In this document: piece by piece, positions 1 to 7,707 of the stretch
How positions within the stretch are numbered: the first letter of the stretch is position 1
How the letters are laid out: every line of letters begins with the position of its first letter
NCBI GenBank assembly: GCA_910585055.1
Contig: CAJUBY010000017.1
Location: 1 to 34,445 of the forward strand
Direction: 5' to 3'
DNA length: 34,445 bases
DNA from: an uncultured Christensenella sp.
Lineage (GTDB): Bacteria > Bacillota > Clostridia > Christensenellales > Pumilibacteraceae
Notes under the pieces: generated by a model
The model's database searches: none
What the model was told of the DNA's origin: nothing
What the model saw: only the letters and a program-made list of their open reading frames with translations
Made by a program: the position numbers and the translations under genes

Positions 1-52
1 CCATGTAAAATGCACCTCCAAAAGTTTTGTCTAACTTTTGGGGTGCATTTCA
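1..52 (-). mobile_element. IS3-like terminal inverted repeat (element end)
   Basis: Read on the minus strand from base 52, the sequence opens TGAAATGCACCCCAAAAGTT and continues AGACAAAA. From memory this is the style of terminal inverted repeat carried by IS3-family (IS150-group) elements in Firmicutes. Bases 7-26 are complementary to 33-50, so the end also forms a strong hairpin, as is common where the transposase transcript stops. No transposase is inside the window; the element would lie to the left, beyond the contig edge. A simple intrinsic terminator of an upstream gene is the alternative. Confidence 0.45.
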
Positions 53-106
53 TTGATCGGTCGTTTTGTTTTGCGCCGTAAATTATGTGCGATAGCGTAC
101 TTTCGT

Positions 107-135
107 TTGACTTGAGCCGAGTTAAGTTGTACAAT
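107..135 (+). promoter_or_regulatory. Sigma-A promoter abutting the HelD-like gene
   Basis: A TTGACT -35 (107-112), a 17-bp spacer and a TACAAT -10 (130-135) are visible. Transcription would start near base 142-143, that is at or beyond the first ATG (137) and on the second in-frame ATG (143). The mRNA would be leaderless, and no Shine-Dalgarno sequence is present. Confidence 0.75.
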
Positions 136-136
136 T

Positions 137-1987
137 ATGTCAATGGATTTTTCGGAAAGCGACAACTTTAACGCGGCGGAGATCGCGTTCGAAAAGGAAC
201 GGCTGCAAAGTATCATAGAAATGATGCGAGAGCAGATAAAGCTACTCGAAAACGACGGCTTTGCTTACCGTACGGTAGATATTTACGACGAAAACGAGAT
301 CGAAGAATACCGTACCGAAAAATTCAGACACGATGCCAGACTGCGCGATATTGAGATTTTAAAAAGATCTTTGCCTACGCCGTATTTTGCCAGAATGAAG
401 CTTGTGCTGTGCGGATCCAAAGATACGGAAGAAGACCGGCCGTCGATGACGCGTATGCGTTCGATTTCCGATCCGGAATGTTGTTTGGGCGACGAAGCGG
501 ATATTTACGTCGGCGCAAACGTAATATTTTACCGCGATAAAATTTTGGTTTTTTCGCATAATTCGCCGTTGGGGAACAAGGTGTACGAACGGTTCGAAAG
601 CGGTAAGATAGAATACGGCGGATACGAGTACAAAGTAGTGTTCCGCCGTAAGTTCGATATACGTAACGGCAAGCTCGAAGGCGTTTTTCAGGATTATTCG
701 GCGGAGACCGGCGGAATAGTATACGACAAGTTTCTTGCGCATATGCTTAAGGTCCGCCGCGGCGACAAACGGCTAACCGATATAATCCCGACGATACAGG
801 CAAATCAAAATGCGGTGATCGTACGTCCCGCGGAGGAAAATTGCGTAGTTTCGGGCTGTGCCGGCTGCGGAAAGACTATGCTTATTTTGCAACGGCTCGA
901 ATACCTTGCGTTCAATAAAAAGATAGAGCTCGATAGGGCGTTGGTGATTGCGCCGGGCCGAAGATATACGGAACATATACAGCCGGTTGTGGACGATCTT
1001 ATGATAAACGCCGCACGGCGCATAACCATGCAGGAGCTGTATAAGGAGCTTATACTTTCGCTGCGCGGGATAAAAGCGTCGGAACGCAGGATAATAGCGG
1101 AATGCGAACCCGTAAGCGACGAAGAACTGCCTGCCGAAATTGCGGCGGCATGTTACGGCGATGCGGTCAAGCGCAAACTGATATCGTCGCTGGGTGCGGC
1201 GAAACAGAAGTATAAGGAACGACTTGCCGAATACCGCGTCATGCTCGAGAGATACGAGCGTGAAACGGCGTGGTCGGGCGGTTCGTACGTTTCTCCCGAT
1301 ATAAAAAAACCGAAACAACCCGTGATCGCCGTCGATCTTAAAAAATTTCCGTTCCTGCCGCCGCTCGGCGGAAAGTTTACGCGGTGCAAGCTTTACTTGC
1401 TTCTTACGGCATACTGTTATGTCGCAGGAAAGCCGACGTTTGACAGTGTGCTGTTCATAGACGAAGGACAGGATTATTATTTTAACGAATATAAGCTTTT
1501 GGCGGAATGTACAAATGCGACGGTAAACGTTTACGGAGATATCAACCAACAACCCGTTGCCGGCTGCGGTTTGGACGATTTCGGAAAGCTCGACGCGCTT
1601 TGGGATATGCACCATTACGTATTAAACGAAAACTACCGTAACGCCAGAGAGATAACGCAATACGTTAACGACCTTTTAGATATGTCGGTCACGTCGCTTG
1701 GATTGGAGGGCGGATCTGTCGTTAAATTACCGCTGCCGTTGTTACAAAGCGAGCTTGAACGCGGCGGCGGCGACCGTATCGCCGTTATATATTCGTCGGC
1801 AGACGAAGAAACATATAAATATCTTAAAAACATCGTGCCTGCCGAATTGCTTTATACCGTAGTACAGTGCAAGGGAATGGAATACGAAAGAGTGTATGTC
1901 TGCGGTAGGTTGACGGATAAAGAAAAGTATATCGCATATACACGTGCGTTGGATAGCCTGTATATCTGCGACGGCGTCAATGTGTAA
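137..1987 (+). CDS. helD: HelD-like UvrD/SF1 ATPase (RNA polymerase-associated)
   Basis: This is a superfamily 1 motor of 616 residues. Visible motifs are Walker A GCAGCGKT (residues 240-247), Walker B DEGQD (442-446) followed by GDINQQP, a NENYR motif, a VQCKGMEYERVYV motif and a closing AYTRAL motif. The N-terminal part (a coiled-coil-prone segment to about residue 80, PYFARM at 82-87, then a beta-rich stretch leading to a TIQANQN motif before Walker A) follows the HelD pattern. HelD binds RNA polymerase and uses ATP to release stalled or post-termination complexes. Known HelD proteins are near 770 residues, so this one is short, mainly in the N-terminal arm and between Walker A and B. The start is ATG 137 or 143; the promoter -10 ends at 135, which favours 143 on a leaderless mRNA. 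A generic UvrD-like helicase is the alternative, but the N-terminal match argues for HelD. Confidence 0.8.
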   Translation: MSMDFSESDNFNAAEIAFEKERLQSIIEMMREQIKLLENDGFAYRTVDIYDENEIEEYRTEKFRHDARLRDIEILKRSLPTPYFARMKLVLCGSKDTEEDRPSMTRMRSISDPECCLGDEADIYVGANVIFYRDKILVFSHNSPLGNKVYERFESGKIEYGGYEYKVVFRRKFDIRNGKLEGVFQDYSAETGGIVYDKFLAHMLKVRRGDKRLTDIIPTIQANQNAVIVRPAEENCVVSGCAGCGKTMLILQRLEYLAFNKKIELDRALVIAPGRRYTEHIQPVVDDLMINAARRITMQELYKELILSLRGIKASERRIIAECEPVSDEELPAEIAAACYGDAVKRKLISSLGAAKQKYKERLAEYRVMLERYERETAWSGGSYVSPDIKKPKQPVIAVDLKKFPFLPPLGGKFTRCKLYLLLTAYCYVAGKPTFDSVLFIDEGQDYYFNEYKLLAECTNATVNVYGDINQQPVAGCGLDDFGKLDALWDMHHYVLNENYRNAREITQYVNDLLDMSVTSLGLEGGSVVKLPLPLLQSELERGGGDRIAVIYSSADEETYKYLKNIVPAELLYTVVQCKGMEYERVYVCGRLTDKEKYIAYTRALDSLYICDGVNV

Positions 1988-2086
1988 TTTTTAACACATT
2001 CGGTGCACAAAGAATTTATATTTCGGTCATTCCGGCGTCAAAGTATGCGCTTATAATGTTATTCATAATAACGTTAAAGGTGAATA

Positions 2087-3166
2087 ATGAAAAGTAATAA
2101 TAAAGTTAACAGGCTCGTTACCGTAGTTGCGTGTTTAGTCGCGCTCACACTTACAGGCTGCAGCGGATCGTCGGATAAGACCAAGCGCGTTACCGCTTAT
2201 ATATCGTCCGATTCGGTCACTTACGGCAGTACCGCCGAGGTGGTGAAGCATGTTGCGGATACGGTAGTGGAGATACGTACCGAGTCCGTTACTACGCAAT
2301 GGGGAATGCAATACGTTGTTTCGGGAGCCGGCAGCGGCGTTATAGTAGCGCACGACTCCGACTACGAAACATATTATATAGTCACCAACAATCACGTTAT
2401 AGAGGGAGCGAGACAGATAAAGGTTTCGCTTCGTTCGGGCGACAGCTATTCCGCCGAGTTGGTTGCAAGCGATGTAAACGGCGATATAGCAGTCATTTCG
2501 ATAAATGAAACACGAACGCTCAATGTGGCGGTATGGGGCAACAGCGATCAGCTTCAGATAGGAGAGGACGTTATTGCAATAGGCAATCCGTTGGGATCGC
2601 TCGGAGGGACAGTGACCAAAGGCATAATCTCCGCGACGGAGCGGTCTATCCCGGTCGGAAATTATACCATGAATTTACTGCAAACGGATACTGCCATAAA
2701 TCCCGGTAATTCGGGCGGCGGACTGTTTAATATGCGCGGTGAACTTATCGGCGTAGTAAATGCAAAAACATCCGACGAAGAAGTCGAAGGTATATGTTTT
2801 GCAATTCCGTCGAAAACCGCTATAGCGATATTCGACGATCTTGTTACGGACGGCGTAGTTGCCGGCAGAGTCACGTTGGATATAGATGTCGCTTTTGCGA
2901 ATAACAACGTAGTGTACGTCGTCAATGCGGACAATGCGGACGCCGGAACGTTTGAAAAATACGACAGGATATACGAGATAAACGGGAAAGAGATAACTTC
3001 GCTTCTGTCTTACAACGATGCGTTAGCGGCAGCACGCCCCGGCGAAAAGCTGACGGTAAAGGTTTATCGCGGAACGATTCAAAACGGGTGGTTCGAGACG
3101 AGCATCGTATTTGCAGACGATCCTACGGTTTTCGAAGTCACGGCGCGGCAGCTGCGGAAAAGTTAA
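2087..3166 (+). CDS. htrA: HtrA/DegP-like serine protease, lipoprotein
   Basis: This is an S1C trypsin-like protease of 359 residues. The N-terminus is a lipoprotein signal with lipobox LTGC (Cys25), so the mature enzyme should be lipid-anchored on the outer face of the membrane. The catalytic triad is readable as His103 (TNNHVIEG), Asp133 (NGDIAVI) and Ser209 (NPGNSGGG). A single PDZ-like domain follows at about residues 255-340. HtrA proteins degrade misfolded envelope proteins. Most Firmicutes HtrAs are anchored by a transmembrane helix, so the lipobox is a variation. The start ATG has AAAGGTGA about 7 nt upstream. The next gene begins 21 nt after the stop and is probably co-transcribed. 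Confidence 0.93.
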   Translation: MKSNNKVNRLVTVVACLVALTLTGCSGSSDKTKRVTAYISSDSVTYGSTAEVVKHVADTVVEIRTESVTTQWGMQYVVSGAGSGVIVAHDSDYETYYIVTNNHVIEGARQIKVSLRSGDSYSAELVASDVNGDIAVISINETRTLNVAVWGNSDQLQIGEDVIAIGNPLGSLGGTVTKGIISATERSIPVGNYTMNLLQTDTAINPGNSGGGLFNMRGELIGVVNAKTSDEEVEGICFAIPSKTAIAIFDDLVTDGVVAGRVTLDIDVAFANNNVVYVVNADNADAGTFEKYDRIYEINGKEITSLLSYNDALAAARPGEKLTVKVYRGTIQNGWFETSIVFADDPTVFEVTARQLRKS

Positions 3167-3187
3167 GCAAAAAAAGGAAGGAATCAT

Positions 3188-3445
3188 ATGATCCATTCAA
3201 TGAGCGGAGGGGTGCTGTCCGAATGGGGATCGTACACTTTCGTAAAAGTGGTTTTCGACGGGTCGGAAACGCCATATTGGTACGTATCCGATTTCGACGT
3301 AGATCGAGGCGACAGGGTGTCGGCGCCGTTCGGAGCCGGAGGACTCGGGAAGACGGCAACTGTCGTAAAGGTGGAGCACAACGTTTCCGGTCAAGTCGCG
3401 CCCGTTCCGCTTAAGCGAGTCAAAAAGCTTTTGGCAAAGCTGTGA
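3188..3445 (+). CDS. Small conserved-type hypothetical protein (85 aa)
   Basis: I do not recognise a named family. The reading frame starts at ATG 3188 with an AAGGAAGG ribosome site 7 nt upstream and lies 21 nt after htrA, so it is probably in the same transcript. The predicted protein is beta-rich: an opening strand pair, then a GDRVSAPFGAGG loop, then TATVVKVEH and a basic tail ending KRVKKLLAKL. The spacing of GDxVxxPFG and xxGxV resembles the small 3'-DNA-binding domain at the N-terminus of primosome helicase PriA, but that resemblance is weak and only by eye. No signal peptide or membrane segment is seen. Confidence 0.7.
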   Translation: MIHSMSGGVLSEWGSYTFVKVVFDGSETPYWYVSDFDVDRGDRVSAPFGAGGLGKTATVVKVEHNVSGQVAPVPLKRVKKLLAKL

Positions 3446-3458
3446 CGTCGATTTTCGC

Positions 3459-3487
3459 TTGACAAACGGTTTTCGGTGCCGTATAAT
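3459..3487 (+). promoter_or_regulatory. Perfect-consensus sigma-A promoter
   Basis: TTGACA (3459-3464), a 17-bp spacer and TATAAT (3482-3487) match the consensus at all twelve positions. The next ATG (3494) is only six bases after the -10 box, at the expected transcription start. The upstream GTG at 3476 lies inside the promoter and cannot be the start of this transcript. Confidence 0.85.
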
Positions 3488-3493
3488 TTAATT

Positions 3494-3838
3494 ATGTTTT
3501 TGAGTGCGATACAAGGCTATATAGTAGCGACGGTAATATCGGTAGTCGTTCTGCAGTATGCTTTTGCGCTGTTTTGTTTGCTTAAGCTCGCGTATATGGA
3601 TATTTCGAAACGCGATTATATTTTGTGGAACGTATTGATACTGTTGGTATTTTTTATCGGAGGCGCGGTGTTTTTGGTGTACTATTTTAAACATCCCGAA
3701 AAACATGTCGCAAAAGAACCTGCTATACCGGCAGACCCCCAAGATACCGATGAAAACAAAGACGACGGTATTGCGGATGATAATACGGATAGCGATCGAG
3801 CGGCGGAATGCGACGCCGGATCCGATAAAAACGAATAA
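3494..3838 (+). CDS. Two-helix membrane protein with acidic tail
   Basis: The 114-residue product has two hydrophobic helices (about residues 4-32 and 44-61) joined by a short YMDISKRDYILWN loop, then a Lys/His patch and a cytoplasmic-looking tail of about 45 residues rich in Asp and Glu. The helix-loop-helix with a charged loop and a Trp before helix two is like the small PLDc_N-type membrane domains (YxlE-like), but I give no function. The open frame extends to GTG 3476, yet the consensus -10 box occupies 3482-3487, so ATG 3494 on a leaderless mRNA is the better start. A terminator follows at 3865-3890. Confidence 0.72.
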   Translation: MFLSAIQGYIVATVISVVVLQYAFALFCLLKLAYMDISKRDYILWNVLILLVFFIGGAVFLVYYFKHPEKHVAKEPAIPADPQDTDENKDDGIADDNTDSDRAAECDAGSDKNE

Positions 3839-3864
3839 ACTTTATGCGGTAATAAAAATCAAAT

Positions 3865-3890
3865 ATCCCCGTACTTTCGGGGATTTTTAT
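3865..3890 (+). terminator. Intrinsic terminator
   Basis: ATCCCC (3865-3870) pairs with GGGGAT (3879-3884) and is followed by TTTTAT. It closes the unit of the small membrane-protein gene. Confidence 0.75.
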
Positions 3891-3916
3891 TTGCCGTAAT
3901 TACGCAGACTACCGTT

Positions 3917-4177
3917 ATGGAAAGGATAGCGATAGCGGTAATAGAGCTGTGCGACGAAAGCGGTACGATAACGCCGATAGCCGTTGTAAAGGACGGAAAA
4001 GAATACCGCGTGGATAAAGTGTTGGGTGTTACGCGCCATGCTCCGGACGTGGCGTGTGTTTCGCCTATGAAATACGAGTGTATTATAGAAGGGCATAAAC
4101 GCGCTATTTACCGCGACGGGTACCCGTCGCAGAAATGGTTTTCCGTATGCCGGTGCATACCGCGGTCGCAGACTTGA
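3917..4177 (+). CDS. Conserved small hypothetical protein (86 aa)
   Basis: The product resembles a family of roughly 80-residue proteins that I recall from many Clostridia: a strand with TPIAVVKDGKEYRVDKVL, then a central basic turn, then a KYECIIEGHKRAIYR strand and a closing KWFSV. The predicted fold is all beta. No catalytic pattern or membrane helix is visible. The start at ATG 3917 has no Shine-Dalgarno sequence, and I see no convincing promoter, though the gene stands alone 26 nt after a terminator. Function is unknown. Confidence 0.68.
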   Translation: MERIAIAVIELCDESGTITPIAVVKDGKEYRVDKVLGVTRHAPDVACVSPMKYECIIEGHKRAIYRDGYPSQKWFSVCRCIPRSQT

Positions 4178-4399
4178 TAAGTATGTATTTTATGCGGCAG
4201 TTCGACACGGCAACAGTCTGTTGCTTACTTAAAATCCGACAAATAAATCGAAATTAATACTCGATATATTCTGTATTTCTGCAGCGGAAACACACGGAGC
4301 ATACATGATTTCGGCTTGCCGGTATTAATATATTTGCCGCGGTCGGCAGTCGGCAGAAATAAAGATTATTAAAATTTATGTCGAAATCAGTCTATTATG
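4178..4399. other. Non-coding stretch before the CDF gene
   Basis: No plausible reading frame is seen here. The only structures I notice are a short hairpin (GCAACA/TGTTGC, about 4211-4225) and a CGGTCGGCAGTCGGCAG microrepeat near 4339-4356. Neither matches a riboswitch I can recognise. Confidence 0.4.
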
Positions 4400-4428
4400 T
4401 TGAACTTTGTCGGGGATTGTGGTAGAAT
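4400..4428 (+). promoter_or_regulatory. Sigma-A promoter for the CDF-mnmA unit
   Basis: TTGAAC (4400-4405), a 17-bp spacer and TAGAAT (4423-4428) predict a start near 4435 and a leader of about 50 nt ahead of GTG 4487. Confidence 0.7.
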
Positions 4429-4486
4429 ATCATAGTAGGAACGCCGTCGGTTTCGTACACGGTCGTAAGATCCGAGACCGCGAAAA

Positions 4487-5629
4487 GTGTATGCCGATCC
4501 GGATATTTCGGGAGCAACGTTCCGTATTACAGCCGTGAATAAAAGATCTTACATAAAAAACGCGCTGATAACACTGTCTGTGGGTTTGGCGCTCAATATA
4601 ATGCTCGGCGCCGCAAAGCTTACCGTCGGCTTACTGTCGGATTCGTCGGCGGTCATGTCGGACGCATTCAACAATCTTTCCGACGCTGCGGTTTCGGTCG
4701 TGACTATACTTGCGACCGCACTTTCCGTGCGCGCCGCGGATCACGATCATCCGTTCGGACACGGCAGATACGAATATATAGCCACGTTTGTAATTGGCGC
4801 TGCGATAGCGGCAGTCGGCGCCGAATCGCTTATAGGCGGTATAAAACGTATAATAGACCCTGTCGATGTCGATATAAATATCACGTTGTACGCGACGCTT
4901 GCCGCGGCTGTTGCGGTCAAGGGCTTTATGGCGGTGTTTTATTTTGTGCGCGGCAGGCGACAACGTTCGGAAACGATAAAAGCCGCATGTATCGATTCGG
5001 TTTCCGACGTTGCCGTAACTTCCGTCGTGCTTATCTGCGCCGTAGCGGAAAAATACAGCGGCGCGCATATCGACGGTTATGTCTCCGCAGCGGTATCGCT
5101 CGTTATACTGGTGTTTGCGTTAAGAATACTGAAAACAACGGTAAGCAGGCTGCTCGGCGACCGTCCCGATCCCGTGCTTTACGATAAAGTGCGCGATATA
5201 ATCCTATCCGATGAAAACGTTATTTCCGTCCACGACATAGTTATCAACGATTACGGCGCCGCGCATAAAATAGCGGAAGCGGATGCGGTACTGCCGGCGG
5301 ATATGACATTTGCTCAAGTCCATAAGGTTTGCGACGCGCTCGAACGCAAAGTGCGCTGCGATACCGGTGTCAGGCTGTCGATCCATGCCGATCCTTGCGA
5401 GCGTAACGATACCCGGCAAAATATTTTATCGCAGCTTATCGATTCGGTCGTAGAACCGTACGGGGCGGCAGCGCACGATTTGTATATCGACGATGCAAAC
5501 AAGACCGTGTCATTGGATATAAGGATGCCTGAAGGCGGCGCGCCGGAAACGGAAATAGCCGAACAGGTAAAAGCGCGTATCCGTACCGAACTTCCTTACG
5601 AAGTAATTATTTGTATCGATTATATTTAG
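4487..5629 (+). CDS. Cation diffusion facilitator (CDF) metal exporter
   Basis: This is a six-helix CDF antiporter with a C-terminal cytoplasmic domain (380 residues), expected to export divalent metal in exchange for protons. The signature region reads SDAFNNLSDA, with HPFGHGRYEY shortly after it. Aligned by eye on E. coli FieF through GHG, the transmembrane metal-site residues are Asn-x3-Asp in helix 2 and Asp-x3-Asp (DSVSD) in helix 5, rather than the Asp/Asp/His/Asp set of Zn exporters. That points to manganese or iron (MneP/MntE-like) more than zinc, as an inference. The first possible start after the in-frame stop at 4466 is GTG 4487, with only a weak ribosome site; GTG 4535 is an alternative. 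The stop codon is embedded in the ribosome site of mnmA, so the two genes are likely translationally linked. Confidence 0.88.
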   Translation: MYADPDISGATFRITAVNKRSYIKNALITLSVGLALNIMLGAAKLTVGLLSDSSAVMSDAFNNLSDAAVSVVTILATALSVRAADHDHPFGHGRYEYIATFVIGAAIAAVGAESLIGGIKRIIDPVDVDINITLYATLAAAVAVKGFMAVFYFVRGRRQRSETIKAACIDSVSDVAVTSVVLICAVAEKYSGAHIDGYVSAAVSLVILVFALRILKTTVSRLLGDRPDPVLYDKVRDIILSDENVISVHDIVINDYGAAHKIAEADAVLPADMTFAQVHKVCDALERKVRCDTGVRLSIHADPCERNDTRQNILSQLIDSVVEPYGAAAHDLYIDDANKTVSLDIRMPEGGAPETEIAEQVKARIRTELPYEVIICIDYI

Positions 5630-5634
5630 AGGTG
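5628..5634 (+). promoter_or_regulatory. Ribosome site that points to an AUA start for mnmA
   Basis: AGAGGTG (5628-5634) matches the anti-Shine-Dalgarno at six of seven positions and begins inside the CDF stop codon. Six bases after GAGG the in-frame codon is ATA (5639). No ATG, GTG or TTG occurs in frame before 5672. Confidence 0.6.
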
Positions 5635-5638
5635 GATC

Positions 5639-6706
5639 ATAGGTTCTGACGGTAAAAAGGTAATTATAGGAATGTCTGGCGGTGTGGATTCCGCTGTTGC
5701 GGCATGGCTGCTGAAACGCGAAGGATACGACGTAACCGGGCTGTTTATGCATAATTGGGAAGAAGACGGCAAATGCCCTGCGGCAGCCGACTGGCAGGAT
5801 GTCAGATCGGTATGCGATTCTATAGGCATAGAATGTTATTCCGTTGATTTTGCTAAAGAATATGCCGACGGAGTGTTCGATTATTTCCTGCGCGAATACC
5901 GTGCGTTCCGAACGCCCAACCCCGACGTCTTGTGCAACCGCGTCGTCAAGTTCGGCGCATTCCGCGACTACTGCACGGCGCTGGGCGCGGATGCTATAGC
6001 GACGGGGCATTACTGCAGGCGCGACGGAGACAGACTGCTCAAGGCGGCGGACGGGGAAAAGGATCAGACTTATTTTCTTAATCAGGTACTGACGTCGCAG
6101 CTGTCGAACGTACTGTTTCCGTTGGGCGGATTAAAAAAACCGCAGGTGCGTGAAATAGCCGTAAAGATAGGTCTTTCCGTGGCGCATAAAAAGGACAGTA
6201 CCGGCATTTGTTTTATCGGCGAGCGCAATTTTAAGAAATTTTTGTCTGAATATTTGCCGGCACAGCCCGGCGATATAACGGATGCGGACGGGAACGTTGT
6301 CGGCAGGCACGACGGACTTATGTATTATACGCTCGGTCAGCGGCGCGGTTTGGGTATAGGCGGAGTGAGCGGAAACGTCGGAAGATGGTTTGTACTGCGT
6401 AAAGACGTAGCTGCAAATAAGCTCGTAGTATCATGCGGCGACGAGAGCGAGTTGTTTTCGCGCACGGTACACTGTTCCGGATTGAATATTATAGGTAAGT
6501 TCGATATGCCGAAAGTTTTGCGCTGTACCGCAAAAACGCGTTACCGTCAGCCCGATAAAGCGGCGGCGCTGTACGTCGGCCCCAACGGAAGCTTCAGGAT
6601 CGAATTCGACGAGCCGCAGCGAGCAGTTACGCCCGGTCAGTATGCGGTGATCTACGTAGGAGACAGGTGTTTGGGCGGCGGCGTGATAGAACGGACCGAA
6701 AAATAA
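5639..6706 (+). CDS. mnmA: tRNA-specific 2-thiouridylase MnmA
   Basis: MnmA is the ATP-dependent enzyme that puts sulfur on U34 of tRNAs for Lys, Glu and Gln. The PP-loop motif GMSGGVDSAVAA is at the N-terminus. The two catalytic cysteines are present: the one in NPDVLCNRVVKFG and the one in DSTGICFIGE (residues 88 and 180 counted from ATG 5672). The C-terminal region with YTLGQRRGLGIGG is intact. The first standard start (ATG 5672) would begin inside the P-loop and delete the conserved first strand, here KKVIIG. The strong ribosome site at 5628-5634 and the family's usual N-terminus favour an ATA start at 5639 (355 residues). A sequencing error turning ATG into ATA is the alternative. The gene is coupled to the CDF exporter. 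Confidence 0.93.
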   Translation: MGSDGKKVIIGMSGGVDSAVAAWLLKREGYDVTGLFMHNWEEDGKCPAAADWQDVRSVCDSIGIECYSVDFAKEYADGVFDYFLREYRAFRTPNPDVLCNRVVKFGAFRDYCTALGADAIATGHYCRRDGDRLLKAADGEKDQTYFLNQVLTSQLSNVLFPLGGLKKPQVREIAVKIGLSVAHKKDSTGICFIGERNFKKFLSEYLPAQPGDITDADGNVVGRHDGLMYYTLGQRRGLGIGGVSGNVGRWFVLRKDVAANKLVVSCGDESELFSRTVHCSGLNIIGKFDMPKVLRCTAKTRYRQPDKAAALYVGPNGSFRIEFDEPQRAVTPGQYAVIYVGDRCLGGGVIERTEK

Positions 6707-6777
6707 CTTTTAACGCATGATTCGCCGTTTTACCGACGTACGCAACATATTGTTCGAATTTCCGCCGCGTGATCGGC

Positions 6778-6806
6778 TTTACAACAGTCGGTTTAAATGA
6801 TATAAT
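6778..6806 (+). promoter_or_regulatory. Sigma-A promoter of the zinc protease gene
   Basis: TTTACA (6778-6783), a 17-bp spacer and TATAAT (6801-6806) give a leader of about 27 nt that contains GAAAGGAG before ATG 6840. Confidence 0.82.
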
Positions 6807-6839
6807 GCAAGTGTAAAAAATACGCCGAAAGGAGTTGTT

Positions 6840-7583
6840 ATGGTATTTTCGGATCTGTTTACCGATCCCGCATATTTGCTGTACGGAATAACGATGTGTT
6901 TATTTCTGCCGTTTTTACTGTTCGGGATCATCGCGTCGATAAAAGTACAGACGGTGTTCGGACAGTACAATCGGATAGAAAGTACGTCTGGAATATCGGC
7001 GCAGGGATATGTGCGTAAATTTTTGGACAGCGAAGGACTCAAAGACATAAAGTTCGCCGCAGTTCGCGGATCGCTCACCGATAATTTCAATCCGACAAAC
7101 AATACGATATCGCTTTCGGATACGGTCCGCAATTCTTCGGCTATAGGCGCTATAGGCGTCGCGTGTCACGAAGCCGGACATGCCGTTCAGCATTCGAGAA
7201 AATACTTTTTTTCTTCCGCGCGGCTGGCGTTGGTGCCCGTGGTAAATATAGCCGGTTCTATGATGTGGCCGATCTTTATAATAGGATATATTTTGGGATT
7301 TGCGTCGCCGTATACCGAGATAGGCAGGATGCTGCTTATCGCCGGACTTGTCGTAATGGGATTGTCTTTGCTTTTTGCGCTTGTGACACTTCCCACCGAG
7401 TTCGATGCGAGTCGCAGAGCGTATAAATATCTTAAAACTTGTATGTTGCCCGAGGAAGCCGCAGGCGTCAAAAAAGTGCTTAATGCTGCGGCTATGACGT
7501 ATGTCGCGTCGTTCATGATGACGGCACTGCAGTTTTTGCGGATACTCGCGCTTTTACTGATGGGACGCGACCGCAATAAATGA
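6840..7583 (+). CDS. YugP-like membrane zinc metallopeptidase
   Basis: The 247-residue protein has the neutral zinc metallopeptidase layout (Pfam Zn_peptidase_2, B. subtilis YugP). It has an N-terminal helix (about 14-36), a soluble part with the HEAGH zinc-binding motif (His110, Glu111, His114), then two helices (about 127-182), EFDASRRA with the probable third ligand Glu187, and a last helix near 222-240. The substrate of this family is unknown; it probably acts on membrane proteins. ATG 6840 has GAAAGGAG 5 nt upstream. The gene has its own promoter, and the following gene is convergent. Confidence 0.9.
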   Translation: MVFSDLFTDPAYLLYGITMCLFLPFLLFGIIASIKVQTVFGQYNRIESTSGISAQGYVRKFLDSEGLKDIKFAAVRGSLTDNFNPTNNTISLSDTVRNSSAIGAIGVACHEAGHAVQHSRKYFFSSARLALVPVVNIAGSMMWPIFIIGYILGFASPYTEIGRMLLIAGLVVMGLSLLFALVTLPTEFDASRRAYKYLKTCMLPEEAAGVKKVLNAAAMTYVASFMMTALQFLRILALLLMGRDRNK

Positions 7584-7599
7584 TATATATTTGAATAAT

Positions 7600-7644
7600 A
7601 CGTAAACGCCTCGAGCTTATATGTTAAGCTCGGGGCGTTTACGT
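7600..7644. terminator. Long hairpin between convergent genes
   Basis: The arm CGTAAACGCC-TCGAGCTT (7601-7618) pairs with AAGCTCG-GGGCGTTTACG (7625-7643), with one mismatch around the TC/GG junction. It sits between convergent genes and could stop transcription in both directions, although neither side has a long T-run. Confidence 0.55.
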
Positions 7645-7707
7645 TCGGCGTTTAAACAAACGAATGGGATATGTTTTACGTTGTATCCGATTTTATCGAA
7701 TAGGATA

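Noticed and set aside
773..1615. Minus-strand 280-residue frame inside the HelD-like gene
   Set aside because: It is the antisense of a gene with clear helicase motifs and has no motif or ribosome site of its own.
1978..1999. AATGTGT/ACACATT inverted repeat at the helD stop as a terminator
   Set aside because: Only 7 bp, A+T rich and without a T-run, so it is unlikely to stop transcription.
4211..4486. A riboswitch ahead of the CDF metal exporter
   Set aside because: The leader after the predicted start is only about 50 nt, and no yybP-ykoY or czcD-like motif can be found by eye.
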